From positions 1 to 64,000 of the forward strand of contig NZ_JAKZAI010000016.1 in NCBI RefSeq assembly GCF_023156235.1: DNA of 64,000 nt. The letters run 5' to 3'. The stretch comes from Marinobacter goseongensis (GTDB taxonomy: Bacteria > Pseudomonadota > Gammaproteobacteria > Pseudomonadales > Oleiphilaceae). Shown here piece by piece: positions 48,822 through 57,694 of the stretch. A program made the position numbers and the translations under genes. How positions within the stretch are numbered: position 1 is the stretch's first letter; each line of letters opens with the position of its first letter. The notes under the pieces are model-generated. The model was given only the letters and a program-made list of their open reading frames with translations. It was not told the DNA's origin and ran no database searches.

Positions 48822-50990
48822 ATGCAACTGTATATTGCCGAAAAGCCTAGCCTGGGCCGCGCCATCGCCGCGGCGCTGCCTGCGCCCCACCAGAAAGGGC
48901 CGGGGTGGATTCGCTGTGGCCAAGGGAATGAGGCCGTCACCGTCAGCTGGTGCATCGGGCATCTGCTGGAGCCGGCGGAACCGGGCAGCTACGACCCCCG
49001 ATGGCAGAAATGGCGCCAGGAAGATCTGCCACTGTTTCCCGAGCGTTGGGAAGTCGCCCCCAAAGACAGCGTGCGCCAGCAGCTCAACGTGCTGGAGTCC
49101 CTGATCCGCCAGGCCGATACCATCGTGCACGCCGGCGATCCGGACCGCGAAGGCCAGCTGCTGGTGGATGAAGTGATCCGCTATTTCGGGGCCACCTGTC
49201 CGGTTCAGCGGATCCTGATCAACGACCTGACCCCGGCGGCCGTGGCCCGCGCTATCCAGAGCCCGAAAGACAACCGCGAGTACCGGCGGCTGTCGCACTC
49301 CGCGCTGGCTCGCCAGCGCGCGGACTGGCTGTATGGCATCAACCTGACCCGCTTCTACACGCTCAGCTATCAGCAGCAGGGACAGCAGGGGGTTTACTCG
49401 GTCGGCCGCGTACAAACGCCGGTGCTGGGCCTGGTGGTCGAACGCGACCACACCATTGAACACTTCGAGCCCAAACCGTTTTATCGCATCGAAGCCACCT
49501 GCCACGGCATTGAACCGGACAGCGATCCGTCACCGTTTACCGCGCGCTGGCTGCCTGACGAGACCTTCCGCGAGCACCTCGACGAAGAGGACCGCCTGCT
49601 CGACAAAGCCTCCGCCGAGCAGATCGCCGGCGCAGTGGGAGGCCGGCCAGGCACCATCACCGAATCCCGGTTCCGCGACCGCAACGAGTCGCCGCCGCTG
49701 CCGCTGTCGCTGTCGGCGTTGCAGATCGAAGCTGGGCGGCTGTTCCGCATGGGCGCAAAGGACGTTCTGGATACCGCGCAGAATCTCTACGAGCGGCACC
49801 AGCTGATCACCTATCCCCGCTCCGACTGCCGCCACCTGCCGGAGGGCCACTACGATCAGCGCCAGGGGGTAATTCGGGCCATCGGCCAGGTGGATAGCGA
49901 ATTGACCCGGGCCTGTGAGCAGGCCGATCTGACCCGACGCACTGCGGCGTGGAATGACAAACAGGTGGATGCCCACCACGCCATCATCCCCACCAGCCGG
50001 CCAGCAGCCAACGGCAAACTGACCGCAGCGGAAACGAAGATCTACAACCTGATCGCCCGTTTCTACCTGATGCAGTTCAGCGCCGATGCCGTGCATCGCG
50101 AGGGCCGGCTGACCGTCACCATCGGCGAGCACCGCTTCCGTGCGACAGAAACGGCGATACTGACTCCGGGCTGGAAAACCCTTGAAATCAAACTGCGGGA
50201 AGCCGCCCAGGAGGCCCGCAAGGCACCGCTGCCACGGCTCGGAAAAGGCGAGCCGGCCCTATGCGACCAGACCGCCATCCGCGAGCGCAAGACCCAGCCG
50301 CCGCAGCACTTCACTGACGCCACCCTGTTGTCAGCGATGACCAACATTGCACGCTTCGTGAGCGATCCGGAACTGCGCAAAACGTTGCGGGAAACCGATG
50401 GGCTGGGTACCGAAGCCACCCGCGCGGCGATCATCGACACCCTGTTCAAGCGCGATTACCTGTACCGCGACAGCCGCCATATCAAGGCAACCGATAAGGG
50501 CAAGGCGTTGATCGGCGCATTGCCGGACACCGTCAGCAAACCCGACATGACCGCCCTCTGGGAAGCCACGCTGGAAACCATAAAGCGTGGCGAGGGGGAC
50601 CCCAGGCAGTTCCTGGCGGACCTGAAACAGCAGATCAGCGGTTTCATCCGCACCCGCCCGGGCATCGGCAGCGCGCCGGGCGCCGATCAACCGGCGGCGC
50701 CCCACTGCCCCAAATGCCGGACCGCGATGCGGGAGCGGGAGGGTAAATTCGGCCGCTTCTGGGCCTGCACCCGCTTTCCCGACTGTAACGGCACCCGGCC
50801 GCTGGAAGACAGCGCGCCCGCCGACGGCACCAGCCAGAAGCCGGTGCCCTGCCCCCATTGTTTCTCCCCGCTGGTGCGGCGCAAGGGTAAAAAAGGCTGG
50901 TTCTGGGGCTGCAGTAATTTCCCCACCTGCCGACAAACAGTTGATGACAATGACGGAACACCTGCCGTTCGTTTACGCAATTCTACATAA
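48822..50990 (+). CDS. topB: DNA topoisomerase III
   Basis: TopB is a type IA topoisomerase that decatenates DNA and resolves recombination intermediates. The 722-residue protein begins MQLYIAEKPSLGRAIA, has the toprim acidic motif DPDREGQ near residues 105-111 and the active-site Tyr331 in LITYPRSDCR. Two C-terminal cysteine zinc-ribbon motifs (HCPKCRTAM and PCPHCFSPL) are present, more than in E. coli TopB. ATG 48822 matches the family start. Confidence 0.95.
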   Translation: MQLYIAEKPSLGRAIAAALPAPHQKGPGWIRCGQGNEAVTVSWCIGHLLEPAEPGSYDPRWQKWRQEDLPLFPERWEVAPKDSVRQQLNVLESLIRQADTIVHAGDPDREGQLLVDEVIRYFGATCPVQRILINDLTPAAVARAIQSPKDNREYRRLSHSALARQRADWLYGINLTRFYTLSYQQQGQQGVYSVGRVQTPVLGLVVERDHTIEHFEPKPFYRIEATCHGIEPDSDPSPFTARWLPDETFREHLDEEDRLLDKASAEQIAGAVGGRPGTITESRFRDRNESPPLPLSLSALQIEAGRLFRMGAKDVLDTAQNLYERHQLITYPRSDCRHLPEGHYDQRQGVIRAIGQVDSELTRACEQADLTRRTAAWNDKQVDAHHAIIPTSRPAANGKLTAAETKIYNLIARFYLMQFSADAVHREGRLTVTIGEHRFRATETAILTPGWKTLEIKLREAAQEARKAPLPRLGKGEPALCDQTAIRERKTQPPQHFTDATLLSAMTNIARFVSDPELRKTLRETDGLGTEATRAAIIDTLFKRDYLYRDSRHIKATDKGKALIGALPDTVSKPDMTALWEATLETIKRGEGDPRQFLADLKQQISGFIRTRPGIGSAPGADQPAAPHCPKCRTAMREREGKFGRFWACTRFPDCNGTRPLEDSAPADGTSQKPVPCPHCFSPLVRRKGKKGWFWGCSNFPTCRQTVDDNDGTPAVRLRNST

Positions 50991-51015
50991 CGACACTGAA
51001 GGTAAATCCGTGATC

Positions 51016-51024
51016 TGTGATAAT
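51016..51024 (+). promoter_or_regulatory. Extended -10 promoter of the RR/FecR/CHASE2 operon
   Basis: TGTGATAAT is a TGn-extended -10 (GATAAT). A weak -35, CTGAAG, lies 17 bases upstream at 50996-51001. It would start transcription about 50 bases before the response regulator, between topB and the operon. Confidence 0.45.
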
Positions 51025-51078
51025 GCTCAACGTCACCAAAACTTTAATCGGTGGAACGTCACCCCCGGGAGATGCTTG

Positions 51079-51804
51079 ATGCGCATAGCTTTGCTTGAAG
51101 ATGAACATGAACAGGCGCAGCACGTTCAGTCCATTCTTTCAGAGCGCGGACACCACTGTGACAGCTTCCCCACGGGGCAGTCGTTTCTGAGCGCCGTGCT
51201 GCACCGAAGTTACGACCTGCTGATTCTTGACTGGCAGATACCGGACATGACCGGTATCGATGTGCTGGAAAACGTGCGGGCTCAGCTCAACTGGCCGATT
51301 CCGGTGGTGTTCCTGACCCAGCGCGACAGCGAATCTGACATCGTTCGTGCCCTCGACGCCGGCGCCGATGATTACCTGGCCAAGCCGGCCCGCGAGGCCG
51401 AACTGGTTGCGCGCATCAACGCGCTGGCCCGCCGCACCAACCCGGACAACGAAAAAGAGCTGCTCACCTACGGGCCTTTCGAGATTAATACCCAGCAGCG
51501 CAGTATTCTGCTCCACGGACAGGCGTTGACGCTGACCGACAAGGATTTCGACCTGACCCTGTTCCTGTTTCAAAACCAGGGCCGGCTGCTGACCCGCGAA
51601 ATGCTGCTGGAGCGCGTGTGGGGCCTGGCCCGCGACATCAACACCCGCACCGTGGACACCCACATGAGCCGCCTGCGCCGACGCCTGGGACTGAACCCGG
51701 AAAACGGCTTCCGGATCAAGACTATCTACCAGCGCGGTTACCGTCTCGAAGCCATGAAAGCCAACGAATCGGCCGATCCGGTCGCGACCGCGGACCACGC
51801 CTGA
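51079..51804 (+). CDS. OmpR-family response regulator
   Basis: The 241-residue protein has a receiver domain (acidic pair in LLEDEH, phosphorylation site Asp51 in LILDWQIP, Lys in LAKPARE) and a C-terminal winged-helix DNA-binding domain with VDTHMSRLRRRLG. It should be phosphorylated by the CHASE2 kinase two genes downstream. ATG 51079 with GGGAGA upstream fits; the longer frame runs back into topB. The FecR gene starts one base after its stop, so the genes are tightly coupled. Confidence 0.9.
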   Translation: MRIALLEDEHEQAQHVQSILSERGHHCDSFPTGQSFLSAVLHRSYDLLILDWQIPDMTGIDVLENVRAQLNWPIPVVFLTQRDSESDIVRALDAGADDYLAKPAREAELVARINALARRTNPDNEKELLTYGPFEINTQQRSILLHGQALTLTDKDFDLTLFLFQNQGRLLTREMLLERVWGLARDINTRTVDTHMSRLRRRLGLNPENGFRIKTIYQRGYRLEAMKANESADPVATADHA

Positions 51805-51805
51805 C

Positions 51806-53452
51806 ATGAAATCAGGTTCCTACGGCAACCGGCTCATCCGTGCCGTGATCCCAGCGTTACTGACGCTGGTCTTTGCCGTACCCGTGCATGCGGAACTGTC
51901 TGTCACCCGGGGCTCCACCGCCTCTAAAAACGCCTCCCAGCAAAGCAGTTCAGTACCGGAGTGGCTGTACACACTGCGCCCGGGTGAAAGCTTCAGTGAA
52001 GTCGCCGACGTATTGCTGAACCGCAATGTGCGCCCGGAACAGGTCTTGCGCTACAACAGCATCGGTAACAGTGCCTCCATTGGCGAAGGCGACGCACTGC
52101 GTATTCCCCTGACCTGGCTGAAGCGGCAACCGGACCCGGCGCGGGTCGTTGCAGTGTCTGGCCAGGTACACCACATCTCCGGAAACAACGGGCGCAAACA
52201 ACCACTGGGCAATGACGCCCTTGTGCGCGTAGGAGACGAGATTCTGTCCGGATCGGGAACCGCTACCGTGGAACTGGCAGACGGCTCCCTGGTGCGCATA
52301 TCCCCCGATTCCCGGCTGATCTTCAACCGGCTGACCCAGTATGGTAAATCCGGCATGGTCGATACCCGTCTGCGGCTGGATCATGGCGAAGTGCACACCC
52401 AGGTCAAGCCGGTGATCGAAGGCGGCTCACGCTTCGAGATAGAAACCCCGTCCGCCGTGGCCGCGGTTCGCGGCACCGCGTTCTCCATGCGGTCCGGCCC
52501 GGGCATCACCAGCCTTCAGGTCACCGAGGGTGAGGTCAACTTTGGCGCTCCAGGTCGCACCCGCAACATCCCGGCCGGTTACAGTGCCAGCGTGTCAACC
52601 GCCGCCAGCGGCAACCTGAGCATTCGCCGTTTACCGCCGGCGCCGGCAGTGAATCCGCTGGCACCGCAACTGAACCGTTTACCGACCAAACTGAGCTGGC
52701 AGGCGAGCGCCGCACCGGCACACCGCCTCGACATATTCGACGCCGAATCCGGGCGTTGGGTCGACAGCCGCCGTGTTAATGGCAGCCAATACAAGCTCAA
52801 CCTGCTCGATAACGGCACTTACAAGATTCATCTGGCCGCCCTGGACGACCGCGGGATGCCCGGCATGCCCAGTATCCTGGAGGTGGAAGTGGATCTGCGG
52901 GCACAGGCTGCCAAACTGCTGGCCCCACAGGCCGGGGCGACCGTGGATGATGACATGCCGGAATTCAGCTGGGAGCTCACCGGCAGCAACGAAGTGGCCC
53001 GGATCGAAATTGCCGAGGACGACTCATTCCGCCGGCTGATCGCCACCAGCGAGTGGGCGCCGGATACCGAAGCTCTGCCGTCACGGGCGTTGTCACCCGG
53101 CACTTATTACTGGCGCGTGGTCAGTGAGGCCGGCGGCAACTCGGTGGCCACCAGCAAGCCGCAATCCTTCACCGTGAACGGAACACTGCCGCCGGTTCGT
53201 ATCATCAGTGTAAATTACGTGGACAACCAGGTTCGGGTGTTCTGGGAAAGCGTTGATACCGCCTCGGACTACCGGCTGCAGCTCGCCGAAGAGCCCGGAT
53301 TCAACAACATTATCAAGGAGGCAACGCTGTCGGATACAACCGCGGCCTTGCGCCTGATTCCCGGAAGGCGTTATTTTGTGCGCCTGAAGGCTCTTTCTGA
53401 TGGTCCGCTGGCAAGCCGCTGGGGACCTGGGAGGGAACTGTACCTGGAATAA
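51806..53452 (+). CDS. Periplasmic LysM/FecR domain protein
   Basis: The 548-residue protein has a signal peptide (cleavage near residue 29), a LysM-type domain (about 50-108), a FecR domain (about 135-230, ending in the IETPSAVAAVRGTAF motif) and two or three fibronectin-III-like beta domains. LysM suggests peptidoglycan binding; FecR domains in such proteins are thought to sense or relay signals. It lies between the response regulator and the CHASE2 kinase and probably modulates that kinase. This gene set is known in outline but without a defined signal. Confidence 0.85.
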   Translation: MKSGSYGNRLIRAVIPALLTLVFAVPVHAELSVTRGSTASKNASQQSSSVPEWLYTLRPGESFSEVADVLLNRNVRPEQVLRYNSIGNSASIGEGDALRIPLTWLKRQPDPARVVAVSGQVHHISGNNGRKQPLGNDALVRVGDEILSGSGTATVELADGSLVRISPDSRLIFNRLTQYGKSGMVDTRLRLDHGEVHTQVKPVIEGGSRFEIETPSAVAAVRGTAFSMRSGPGITSLQVTEGEVNFGAPGRTRNIPAGYSASVSTAASGNLSIRRLPPAPAVNPLAPQLNRLPTKLSWQASAAPAHRLDIFDAESGRWVDSRRVNGSQYKLNLLDNGTYKIHLAALDDRGMPGMPSILEVEVDLRAQAAKLLAPQAGATVDDDMPEFSWELTGSNEVARIEIAEDDSFRRLIATSEWAPDTEALPSRALSPGTYYWRVVSEAGGNSVATSKPQSFTVNGTLPPVRIISVNYVDNQVRVFWESVDTASDYRLQLAEEPGFNNIIKEATLSDTTAALRLIPGRRYFVRLKALSDGPLASRWGPGRELYLE

Positions 53453-53485
53453 TCCATCGCACCTGAACATCTGACAGCAGGGCTC

Positions 53486-56065
53486 ATGACTCGGGATTGG
53501 CTGGCCATAAAAACGACTCCCCTGACCCTGGGCATACCGCTACTAGGCATTCTGCTGTTACTGCAGATGACCGCCCTGCCTCAACGGTTTGATTACTGGC
53601 TGTTCGATGCGGAAGTCACCACCAGCCCGGCGCCCCTCTCTGAAGACGTAGTGCTGGTCGAAATTGACGAATTGAGCCTTGACCGCCTTGGCCGTTGGCC
53701 ATGGCCCCGCGACATTCACGCCCGGTTAATTGAAAAACTCCACGCCGCGGGCGCTGACACTCTGGTTTTTGACATCCTGTTTCCGGAACCGTCGCCGTAC
53801 GATGCCGAGTTGGCCGCGGCCATGCGGTCACACGGCAAAGTCGTCTTGCCCCTGTACCTGTCGCCCGCAACGCGGAACTACCTGATCAGCGAACAGCTAC
53901 CGACAAACACTCTGGCGTCTGCCGCCTACGCCATGGGGCACGCCCACGTCGAGCTGGACGCAGACGGCATCGCACGGGGCCTGTATCTGCGGAACGGCCT
54001 CGGTGACAGGCTCTGGCCAAGCCTCGCCATGGCCGCATACAACGATCCGGAAACGGCCTACGTGGGCGGAGAAAGCGGCAGCGCCGCCGCGTTCATGAAT
54101 ATCCGCAAACATTACCGTGCCGTGCCTCTGGCCGGCGAAGCCGGCACCCTGCCCAGTTATTCGTATTTCGAGGTGCTGTCCGAGCAGCCCGCGCCGGATC
54201 GGTTCCGCGGCAAAACCGTATTCATCGGGGCCACCGCGCCGGGCTTCGGTGACATACTGCCCACCCCCTTCTCCGGGCTGAACCGGCCCATGTCCGGTGT
54301 GGAATTCCACGCCAACAGCTTTTCGGCGCTCACCGGCAACGAGTTGATCACCCCACTGCCGCGGGCACTGTCGATCGCCACGGCGGTGCTCACCATCGTC
54401 TTTCTTGCGCTGGCACTGCCCCGTATGCGCCCGACGCGCACGCTGATGCTGTGTCTCACGGTAACGGTGGCCCTGGTGGTGGTGCACAGCCTGCTGCTGC
54501 TCGGCGCGCGCCTGTGGCTGCCCATTGCCAACGCGCTGCTGATGCCGTTCTTCGCATTTCCCGTGGCCAGTGGCCTGCGTCTGGCAATGACCAACCGGTT
54601 TCTCAACCGGCAGCTGGATGATCTGGCCCGGGGGCCACACATGGCACTGCCCGAGCCCTCCCGGCGCAACCCGGCACAATTGCTGGAGCATTTTCAGGCC
54701 CTGTTGCAGCCCCGGGGCTGGTGGCTGTCCGAAGACGACGATCTCCTCAGCAGCCATCAGCTGTACGCTGAGGAGATCCCGCCCCTGCAGCCGGACCAGT
54801 GGCTGCATACCAACAACCAGAGCTGGATCCAACTGCAGCGAGGCCGGAAGCGCTACACCCTGGGCCTGCTACTGCCCAACGACCTGAGCCGTGAAGCGAT
54901 CCAGCGATACCTGCGCAGGCTGCCTCTGGGCGCTGCGGAGCAGGAACAGAAGCCGACGAAGCCCAGCGAGAATATCTCCGCGCGGATTGAGCGGGTAAAA
55001 CTCGCCACTGACCGCCTGAACAACCTGCAGCAGTTCATTCGCCGCAGCTTCGAGCGCATGCCCGATGGCATTATCGTCACCGACGAGCTAGGGGTGATCC
55101 GCTTTGCCAACGGCCACATTGAAGAATGGTTCCACGAGCCCATGCCCAGCCTCGCTGGCCTGCCCCTGGTGCGCCTGCTGGAAGGCCATGACCCGAGGGA
55201 GACGCCGCCCTGGCACGAAACCGTGTCCGAGACACTGACTCTGAACCAGAGTCGCACTGTGGACCTGAACATCGGCGACAAGGACTTCCTGATCCACTTC
55301 GCGCCATTCGCGCTGCCCGACAGCGAACAGAGCGGCATTATCGCCAACATTTCCGACATCTCCGAGTTGCGGGCACAACAACGCCAGCACCGGGAAGCCA
55401 TCGACTTCATCTCCCACGACGTGCGTTCGCCGCTGGTGTCCCAGCTTGCGCTCATCGAACAACTCAAACGCAACCCGGGTCACATTGAACCGGGCCAGCT
55501 GGAGCAGCTCGGCCGCCTGGCGCGCCGCAGCTACCACCTGGCGGAGGAGTTCGTGCAACTCGCGCGGGCCGAGCAACTGACAGAAACACGGTTCTACGAT
55601 TGCGAATTCCTCGCCATTGTCGAGAATGCCCGAGACAGCGTCAGTGAACAGGCCGCCGAGAAAGGCATCCATCTGGCGCTGCAGGGCAACGAGGATCTGT
55701 GGCTGAAAGGCAATGCGGAATTGCTGGAACGGGCGGTGATCAATCTGCTGACGAATGCGGTGCAATACAGCCCCGGCGGCTCAACGGTAAGTATTCAGGT
55801 GTTCCGGGCCGGACACCAGGCCTGCCTGACCGTCAGCGACGAAGGCAGTGGCATTGCCCCCGAGGAGCTTCCGCACCTGTTCGACCGATACCGGCGGCAG
55901 AAAAGCAGTGAATTGTCAGGCAACCACGGCACCGGTCTGGGGCTGTCGTTTGTGAATGTTGTGGTGGAAAAGCACCGGGGGGAAATTGCCGTGAGCTCTG
56001 AGCTCGGGGAAGGCTCGGCGTTTACCCTCAAACTGCCCGTAGCCGACCCCTTACCGAACTCCTGA
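53486..56065 (+). CDS. CHASE2-domain sensor histidine kinase
   Basis: The 859-residue protein has an N-terminal membrane helix (about 10-30), a periplasmic CHASE2 domain (about 35-275), three further membrane helices (about 290-375), a cytoplasmic linker, a PAS domain (about 510-600), the phospho-acceptor His644 in FISHDVRSP and a HATPase domain with NLLTNAVQYS, DEGSGI and GTGLGLSF. It is a complete kinase and most likely phosphorylates the OmpR-type regulator. It starts 33 bases after the FecR gene and ends ten bases from a convergent lipoprotein gene. Confidence 0.9.
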   Translation: MTRDWLAIKTTPLTLGIPLLGILLLLQMTALPQRFDYWLFDAEVTTSPAPLSEDVVLVEIDELSLDRLGRWPWPRDIHARLIEKLHAAGADTLVFDILFPEPSPYDAELAAAMRSHGKVVLPLYLSPATRNYLISEQLPTNTLASAAYAMGHAHVELDADGIARGLYLRNGLGDRLWPSLAMAAYNDPETAYVGGESGSAAAFMNIRKHYRAVPLAGEAGTLPSYSYFEVLSEQPAPDRFRGKTVFIGATAPGFGDILPTPFSGLNRPMSGVEFHANSFSALTGNELITPLPRALSIATAVLTIVFLALALPRMRPTRTLMLCLTVTVALVVVHSLLLLGARLWLPIANALLMPFFAFPVASGLRLAMTNRFLNRQLDDLARGPHMALPEPSRRNPAQLLEHFQALLQPRGWWLSEDDDLLSSHQLYAEEIPPLQPDQWLHTNNQSWIQLQRGRKRYTLGLLLPNDLSREAIQRYLRRLPLGAAEQEQKPTKPSENISARIERVKLATDRLNNLQQFIRRSFERMPDGIIVTDELGVIRFANGHIEEWFHEPMPSLAGLPLVRLLEGHDPRETPPWHETVSETLTLNQSRTVDLNIGDKDFLIHFAPFALPDSEQSGIIANISDISELRAQQRQHREAIDFISHDVRSPLVSQLALIEQLKRNPGHIEPGQLEQLGRLARRSYHLAEEFVQLARAEQLTETRFYDCEFLAIVENARDSVSEQAAEKGIHLALQGNEDLWLKGNAELLERAVINLLTNAVQYSPGGSTVSIQVFRAGHQACLTVSDEGSGIAPEELPHLFDRYRRQKSSELSGNHGTGLGLSFVNVVVEKHRGEIAVSSELGEGSAFTLKLPVADPLPNS

Positions 56066-56075
56066 CGATCCGGGA

Positions 56076-56522
56076 TCAGCCCCGGATCTGCTTACTCACG
56101 ATCCCGGCAGGCTCACTGATCAAACCATCCACGTCTTCTGCCTGAATGGTGAAATACCAGGTACCGCTGTCCAGGTTGCTGACGGTGTACTCCATAGTGG
56201 CGGCGCTATCGATACGGATCGATTCTGTCATCTCGGCAGGGTCCTTTCCGTAGCTGATGACATAACCTGCCAGCTCACCCATCTTCAAAGATTCGTTATT
56301 GACCCGTGACATCGGCGCATTCCAGTTCAACGCCGCGGTGCGGTCACCCGGTGCACCCACAACCGAAGATACGACAGTACCGTCAGATGCCGGCGACTCG
56401 GTCTTGACGGAATCACCAGAACTGGCGCTCCCACCTGAAGAACCACCCCCACAGCCTGTGAGAATGATTCCGGTAAACAACGCGGCGATCCATGCCTTTG
56501 ACATTTCGTTGACGCGCTTCAT
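56076..56522 (-). CDS. Small lipoprotein with fibronectin type III-like domain
   Basis: The 148-residue protein has a signal peptide with lipobox LTGC, a Gly/Ser-rich linker and one fibronectin-III-like beta domain (about 58-148, with TAALNWNAP and YTVSNLDSGTWYFTIQA). Function unknown; it may be a surface adhesion or binding domain. The start could be ATG 56522 or ATG 56504 (six codons later); neither has a clear RBS. It converges on the CHASE2 kinase. Confidence 0.75.
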   Translation of the reverse strand: MKRVNEMSKAWIAALFTGIILTGCGGGSSGGSASSGDSVKTESPASDGTVVSSVVGAPGDRTAALNWNAPMSRVNNESLKMGELAGYVISYGKDPAEMTESIRIDSAATMEYTVSNLDSGTWYFTIQAEDVDGLISEPAGIVSKQIRG

Positions 56523-56936
56523 GATATATACCCACCATTATTTCGTCGTATTTGTGAAATTGTATAAAACGTGGGCAAGTATCGGCGTGACCGGCCTCAT
56601 CTTCCTAATTACAAAATGGTCAATTTTTCGACACTAATAAGTAATGAAAGGCATCAAGGCCTTGAATGAAAAAGGGGTTTTACGTAACGGACAGGAATCG
56701 TGCGGTTGTTGGATACAAAGCTACAAAGCGATGTAACCAAGATCGCTGAAAAATCGGATGTTTTTAATAACCTATTATAATAAAAAAAGCCTTTTCACGT
56801 CGGCACAGCTACCCAGCCGCCCGTGTGCTGTCAGGCGATCCGACTGAGCTATGTGGCCTCAACCCCACCCATGAACATGGGCTCTTGCTCACGAAGCGGC
56901 GTATAATGTTCAGTCTCCAGCCACATTTTGCGAACC
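56523..56936. other. AT-rich gap upstream of the LuxR-type gene
   Basis: These 414 bases are distinctly AT-rich from 56540 to 56800. Two -10-like TATAAT hexamers are present, at 56776-56781 and 56902-56907, the second 30 bases before the LuxR-type start, but neither has a good -35. ACAAAGC occurs twice near 56715-56730. I see no gene or RNA. Such composition fits a boundary of acquired DNA. Confidence 0.5.
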
Positions 56937-57692
56937 ATGCCTGAACTCGATTCGACGGCGACCGCGCTGCGGGCCGCCTACCGCGCAGCAGGACTCTCTG
57001 AACGGCACCTGCAGTGCCTGCAAAGCTGTATTCAGCTGATGCAATCGCCGAGGGATGACGACCAACAAAAACTGTTAGCAACCATTGCCGACCATTTTGG
57101 CGCGCCTCATGCCGTGCTTTTAGGCTATCAATCTGGGCGCCTGCGAGCGCTCGAGTCACTTGGCGGCGCCGCCATTACCGCATCACGACAACCTGTCAGA
57201 GCGGCTCTGGCCCCGTTTCTGAAATGGCCGTGTAAACCTTTTGTTCGACACACACCGGAAAAAGCATGGCTTTTCTATTCTCTGGATCCCGGATTCGAAT
57301 GGCTGATTCCAATCATTCTTCGGGGGCGAGTCGTGGGAGTCTTGGCAATGGCGGGATATGCAGATCAGCCTGCACCTGGAGAACGTGATCATCAGCTAAT
57401 GACGATTCTGTCAGCACTTCTTGCTGGCCGGATTGGCCACGAAAAACCCCAACCCGCAACGTCAGCCCGCGCCCAAAGTCATGATCTGGGTTTGCTATCA
57501 CCCCGGGAGAAAGAGGTAATGAGCCTACTGCCGCGCGGCATGAGCAACTCACGCATCGCCACAACACTGGGCATTGCTCCGGGAACCGTCAAGACTCATG
57601 TGGAGCGTATTCTCAATAAACTCCAGCTTGAGGACCGATCCCATGCGGCTGCCCGCGCAGTGGAGCTGAATTTAGGTAACTCAGGACTCTAG
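56937..57692 (+). CDS. LuxR-family regulator with GAF-like N-terminal domain
   Basis: The 251-residue protein has a C-terminal LuxR-type HTH (about 190-245: LSPREKEVMSLL and GIAPGTVKTHVERIL) and an N-terminal region (about 40-175) of GAF-like character. It lacks a receiver domain, so it is not itself a classical response regulator. ATG 56937 is favoured over a TTG three codons earlier. The kinase gene starts two bases after its stop, suggesting one operon. Ligand and targets unknown. Confidence 0.8.
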   Translation: MPELDSTATALRAAYRAAGLSERHLQCLQSCIQLMQSPRDDDQQKLLATIADHFGAPHAVLLGYQSGRLRALESLGGAAITASRQPVRAALAPFLKWPCKPFVRHTPEKAWLFYSLDPGFEWLIPIILRGRVVGVLAMAGYADQPAPGERDHQLMTILSALLAGRIGHEKPQPATSARAQSHDLGLLSPREKEVMSLLPRGMSNSRIATTLGIAPGTVKTHVERILNKLQLEDRSHAAARAVELNLGNSGL

Positions 57693-57694
57693 AT

